Origin: Isoetes taiwanensis
Taxonomy: Eukaryota > Streptophyta > Lycopodiopsida > Isoetales > Isoetaceae
DNA: 64,000 nt
Assembly (NCBI GenBank): GCA_021234155.1
Contig: JAJEKV010000638.1
Coordinates: forward strand, 1-64,000
Direction: 5' to 3'
Under the pieces are notes generated by a model, which was given only the letters and a program-made list of their open reading frames with translations, did not search any database and had not been told where the DNA came from. A program made the translations under genes and the position numbers. This document shows positions 60,985 to 64,000 of this stretch, one piece after another (positions within the stretch are counted from its first letter, which is position 1; each line of letters starts with the position of its first letter).

Positions 60985-62470
60985 TGGATCATCGTAGTCT
61001 CCGCTATCTATCCGTTACACCCAAATCAATCTCCTCACGGCCGAAGATGGATGGAATTCCTCGAGGAATATGACTTGAGATTGTATACAAGCCCAAGGGA
61101 AAGCACAATGTGGTTGGCGGATGCTTTGTCACGCCATCCCTTCATAACCCGCACCCATTGTAATGCCATTTCCACACTCACAAACAGTTTGGGAAGCGTG
61201 ATAGAGCGCACCTTGGCCATGCATCCCACTCAGAATATTTGGAAAGTTTGGGTAGGGAAGCCTGCACCGATAGAGAACGTGGAGGCATTCCGCTCATATA
61301 AGAAGGAGGGCAATTTATTATATTACAAAGATAAGTTGTGTGTTCCGGCGACCGTGGGTGCGAAAGTCGATTCTCCATGACACACAACAAATGTTTATAT
61401 AGGTGACATGCGGTTTTATGAAAAACTTACTTTAAGATCCGGCCTAGCCTATTTTTGGCCTTCCATGAAGAAGGATATTGCTAGGTACATCAAACAATTG
61501 TCGTTTGTCAGCGACAAACCAAGGCGAGCAATTAAGAGTTCCTCGGGGAGTTGCAACCTTTGATGTGCCCAACGCCAAGTGGGGAAGTCATAACCATGGA
61601 TTTCATTGTGGGCCTCCCGCGTACTCTCGTGGGTATGATGCCTTAATGGTCGCGTAATTGACAAATTATCAAAGATGGCTCACTTCACGCCATGTCGCAC
61701 CACCGACACCGCCGACACCGCCTTGCTCTTTGCAAAGGAAATTTTCAGGCTGTAACGGGATGCCGAGAGTAATTGTATCGGATAGGGATCCTAAGTTTGT
61801 GATGCATTCTCGGAAGGATTTCTTCGCCACCATCCGCAATTCAAGCTTGCCATGAGTACCTGCACCATCCCGCATGCATGGTCAAACGTAGCGGTCAATG
61901 GTATTATCGAAGACATGCTAAGAAGCTATGTATGGAGTAAACAAATACAATGGGCGGATTATATTTACTTGGTAGAATTCGCCTACAGTACAAAAAGGAG
62001 TCTTCTAGAATGTCTCCTTTCATGATAAATTATGGCTACCAATGTCTTACTCCGCATTACATGGCATAATCCGTTTCTAAAGTGGAGGTCTCTCAACAAC
62101 TCCTTTTAGAAATGCAGGCCTTGGTGGAAGAAGTTCGGGTTACTTTATTGGCCGCGACGCTGGGGCCGCCGAAGAGTCTAGCCGGATAAGCAACCAACCC
62201 AACGAATCTTCCAGGTGGGTGAGTCAGTTTGGCTTTAAGATCAAAGCAAAAACAAGCCAAGCTTTTTAAAATTGGTAATCAGAAGAAGTTGGCACCCGGA
62301 TATTGGGACGCTCATGACACGAACGCGGTGGAGAACAGCATATCGCTTGGACTTGCACCCCGCTTGAAGATCCACAAGGTCTTTTCACGTGAGTCTTCAA
62401 GCAACATTACCTCCTGATCCGAGGGAGGTTTTGGATACCCCTACCCTCCTAGAAAATGATCAAGAGCACT
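60985..62470 (+). pseudogene. Ty3/gypsy pol relic: RNase H end and integrase
   Basis: The left end reads DHRSLRYLSVTPKSIS and RWMEFLEEYDLRLYTSP-like, then ADALSRHPF (61130), the RNase H terminus. Integrase follows: MDFIVGLPRTLVGYDALMVA (catalytic Asp at about 61598), then DKLSKMAHFTPCRTTDTADT and GMPRVIVSDRDPKFV (second Asp, about 61790). IIEDMLRSYVWSKQ (Glu, about 61905) and EFAYSTKKSS come next. Frames change at least four times. Protease and RT are missing on the left, where homology begins abruptly at about 60.98 kb, so the copy is 5'-truncated. Confidence 0.9.
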
Positions 62471-62474
62471 GGAA

Positions 62475-63356
62475 ATAGTGCCCGAAGCTCTTCTTGATCG
62501 AAGCTTACAAAATGCAATTTAAGGACTCAAATGTTGCAATATTTGGTCAAGTGGAAGCACTTACCGACTGAAGATGCTACTGGTGATGAAGATAGACCTT
62601 GAGAAGCACTATCCGGACTTCATGCGGGAATCTCAAGGTCGCACCATCAACGATGCTATCAACCCCGCCTCCCGTGCAGAAGCTTGAAGGCTTGATTGAC
62701 CGAGAATCATGTTTTAGAGGGGTAGACGATTCTCGTGTTTTAGAGGGGTAGACGCATCGTATATGATAGTAATAACCGATGATGAGATCACCTTCGTGTT
62801 CTCTAGGACGTGGTGTATTGTTGATGTTGACATGACCGCGAATTGCTAGGAAGGCATCTAGTAAATAGACTGCGTTCATTCCGGCTATACGAGGAACTGA
62901 ACCATTCCTCATGCCACAATGAATTGCAAGCCGTACACATGATAGATTCCCTTCTAGATACTTTTCTTTTTTTTTGTGGGTGTCCCTTCAACCACAACTT
63001 AATCATATTATTAAACCTACGGATATATATGCTTCGGTAAAGCCAATGAACAAGTCGTCACCTGCCTTGTATAGAGGATTGCTGATGACCCAACTTGTCC
63101 CGTATTGGTTTTGTCTACATGTATGAATTTTGTTGTCAGAATGTTTTAAATCGGACTCCGGTCCTAAACTCCTTTGATCATAAGTTTGTATCGAGCGTGC
63201 TTGTACTTTGATATTTTAACTTCAATGTATTACTATCCAAATTACTATAATCTCAACGTATTAATGTTATATTCTTAACTTCATTCTCTAATTCAGTGCT
63301 TTACGTATATGTATTCAATTAGCTAACCCTAATCTTTGAGGGGATGATTATTTTTT
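62475..63356 (+). other. Gypsy 3' interior, no recognisable coding
   Basis: This lies between integrase and the polypurine tract. It contains a short direct repeat GTTTTAGAGGGGTAGACG at about 62712 and 62739. A decayed chromodomain-like tail cannot be excluded but none is visible. Confidence 0.5.
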
Positions 63357-63369
63357 AAGGAGGGGAGAA
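63357..63369 (+). promoter_or_regulatory. Polypurine tract of the gypsy element
   Basis: AAGGAGGGGAGAA immediately precedes the LTR start TGTGACG. This is the classic arrangement for plus-strand DNA priming in Ty3/gypsy elements of plants. Confidence 0.9.
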
Positions 63370-64000
63370 TGTGACGTTCCACGTATTTATTGGTCTACTA
63401 TACGGGACACGCACAAATACAAGCACGCCACTCCCCTAAAGGTACACTACCATGGGGGTATGGGAACTTAATTGCAACCCTAGGGGTTACCTTACAAAGG
63501 ATTAAATTAGCTATGCTAATTTAACACATTAATAATAATAACCTATAACCTAGGAAATTAGGATAATTACCAATTGGGAAGGCGCCACCTGCCCCAATCG
63601 ATTGGGCAGCATGGGGGTTGCCAAGTTTGGATGCCAACTTGACCCCTATCCCTGGGATTGACTCCCAAAGATCCACCAAGGAAGGCCAGGGAGTCGCGCC
63701 ATCAACCACTGCAGAACCACCATACGGTCGTGCCCCTGTGAAGCCACGTTGAATCTTCAACCGCTGTGAGATGGAGGAAGCCCCCATGGGAATGAGTCCA
63801 TTTGTAATTCAGGTAGGTGGCTATGTGAATTCTAGTTAACACTTGGTTGTGTCCGTCTTTCTCTGTTCTCTTTGTAATTCAATCATAGAAACTAACCCTT
63901 GATTGTACAAACAAGTTCTCTTTATATTCAATTGGTTTCTTACCTGGGAAAGGATGGATTGTTGGTTCTTTGTTTGATCTCGACAAAAACAGGGGGATTA
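63370..64000 (+). repeat. 3' LTR of the gypsy element (cut by the window end)
   Basis: It begins TGTGACGTTCCACG right after the polypurine tract and has no CA end before base 64000. Several blocks (GGATTAAATTAGCTATG, GGATAATTA, CAGCATGGGGGTT) match the minus strand of the inner element's LTR in the same order. The 88-codon minus frame at 63521-63787 is incidental. Confidence 0.85.

Noticed and set aside
1-64000. CRISPR array, bacterial operons, rRNA genes
   Set aside because: No regularly spaced repeats with unique spacers, no cas genes, no ribosome-binding-site-led gene clusters and no rRNA-like blocks. The tandem repeats here are contiguous.

Overview
The window looks like nuclear DNA from a land plant. 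The evidence is a germin-like cupin gene relic, a pentatricopeptide-repeat (PPR) fragment with plant-type PLS spacing, plant-type LRR fragments, spliced (GT...AG) coding relics, and very dense nested retroelements. The low gene density, the LINE and transposase types and the PPR wording suggest a large-genome seed-free plant such as a fern, but that placement is inference. I see no bacterial operon, CRISPR array, rRNA or genuine tRNA gene. I found no gene that reads from start to stop without a break, so almost everything recognisable is a mobile element, a mobile-element gene or a pseudogene.

Layout. 1-542: LINE reverse transcriptase (RT) fragment. 2.5-5.9 kb (+): spliced, decayed DDE-like transposase gene (family 'T'). 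7.1-8.2 kb: PPR fragment and a LINE C-terminal fragment. 9.9-12.4 kb (-): spliced coiled-coil/RING-finger gene. 13.3-14.7 kb: 3' half of a LINE with a (CTTC)n tail. 16.24-16.70 kb: a foldback/MITE-like element with about 120-bp inverted ends. 17.16-17.39 kb: tRNA-derived SINE with the same tail type. 18.7-19.5 kb: germin-like pseudogene with its TATA box. 22.0-22.8 kb: LRR relics. 24.1-24.4 kb: another CTTC-tailed retroposon end. 25-28.5 kb (+): two further coiled-coil/RING relics.

29.5-43.2 kb: a nested pair of LTR retrotransposons, both read on the minus strand. The outer element has LTRs of about 0.6 kb, a gag with two zinc knuckles, and an unusual coiled-coil plus 394-residue open frame of unknown function. 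The inner element has LTRs of about 1.25 kb and a gag with one zinc knuckle. Neither shows a pol gene. The outer element interrupts a plus-strand coding relic that seems to resume at 43.2 kb.

43.9-46.7 kb (-): a DUF7869-like transposase relic. 47.9-52.2 kb: tandem duplications, paired foldback hairpins, a minisatellite and a palindromic repeat cluster. 50-56.1 kb (+): a broken gene ending in a Ulp1/C48 SUMO-protease domain. 57.6-60.7 kb (-): a second family-T transposase relic with an intron at the same place as the first. 61-64 kb (+): Ty3/gypsy RNase H-integrase relic, polypurine tract and the start of its 3' LTR, which runs off the window.

How the parts may work together. Transposase-like genes recur tail-to-tail with genes for coiled-coil/RING or Ulp1 proteins, which suggests composite DNA transposons carrying ubiquitin/SUMO-type accessory genes. 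The SINE and LINE share a 3' tail, as expected if the LINE machinery mobilises the SINE. The inner pol-less LTR element has LTRs related to those of the Ty3/gypsy element at the right end, a plausible helper.
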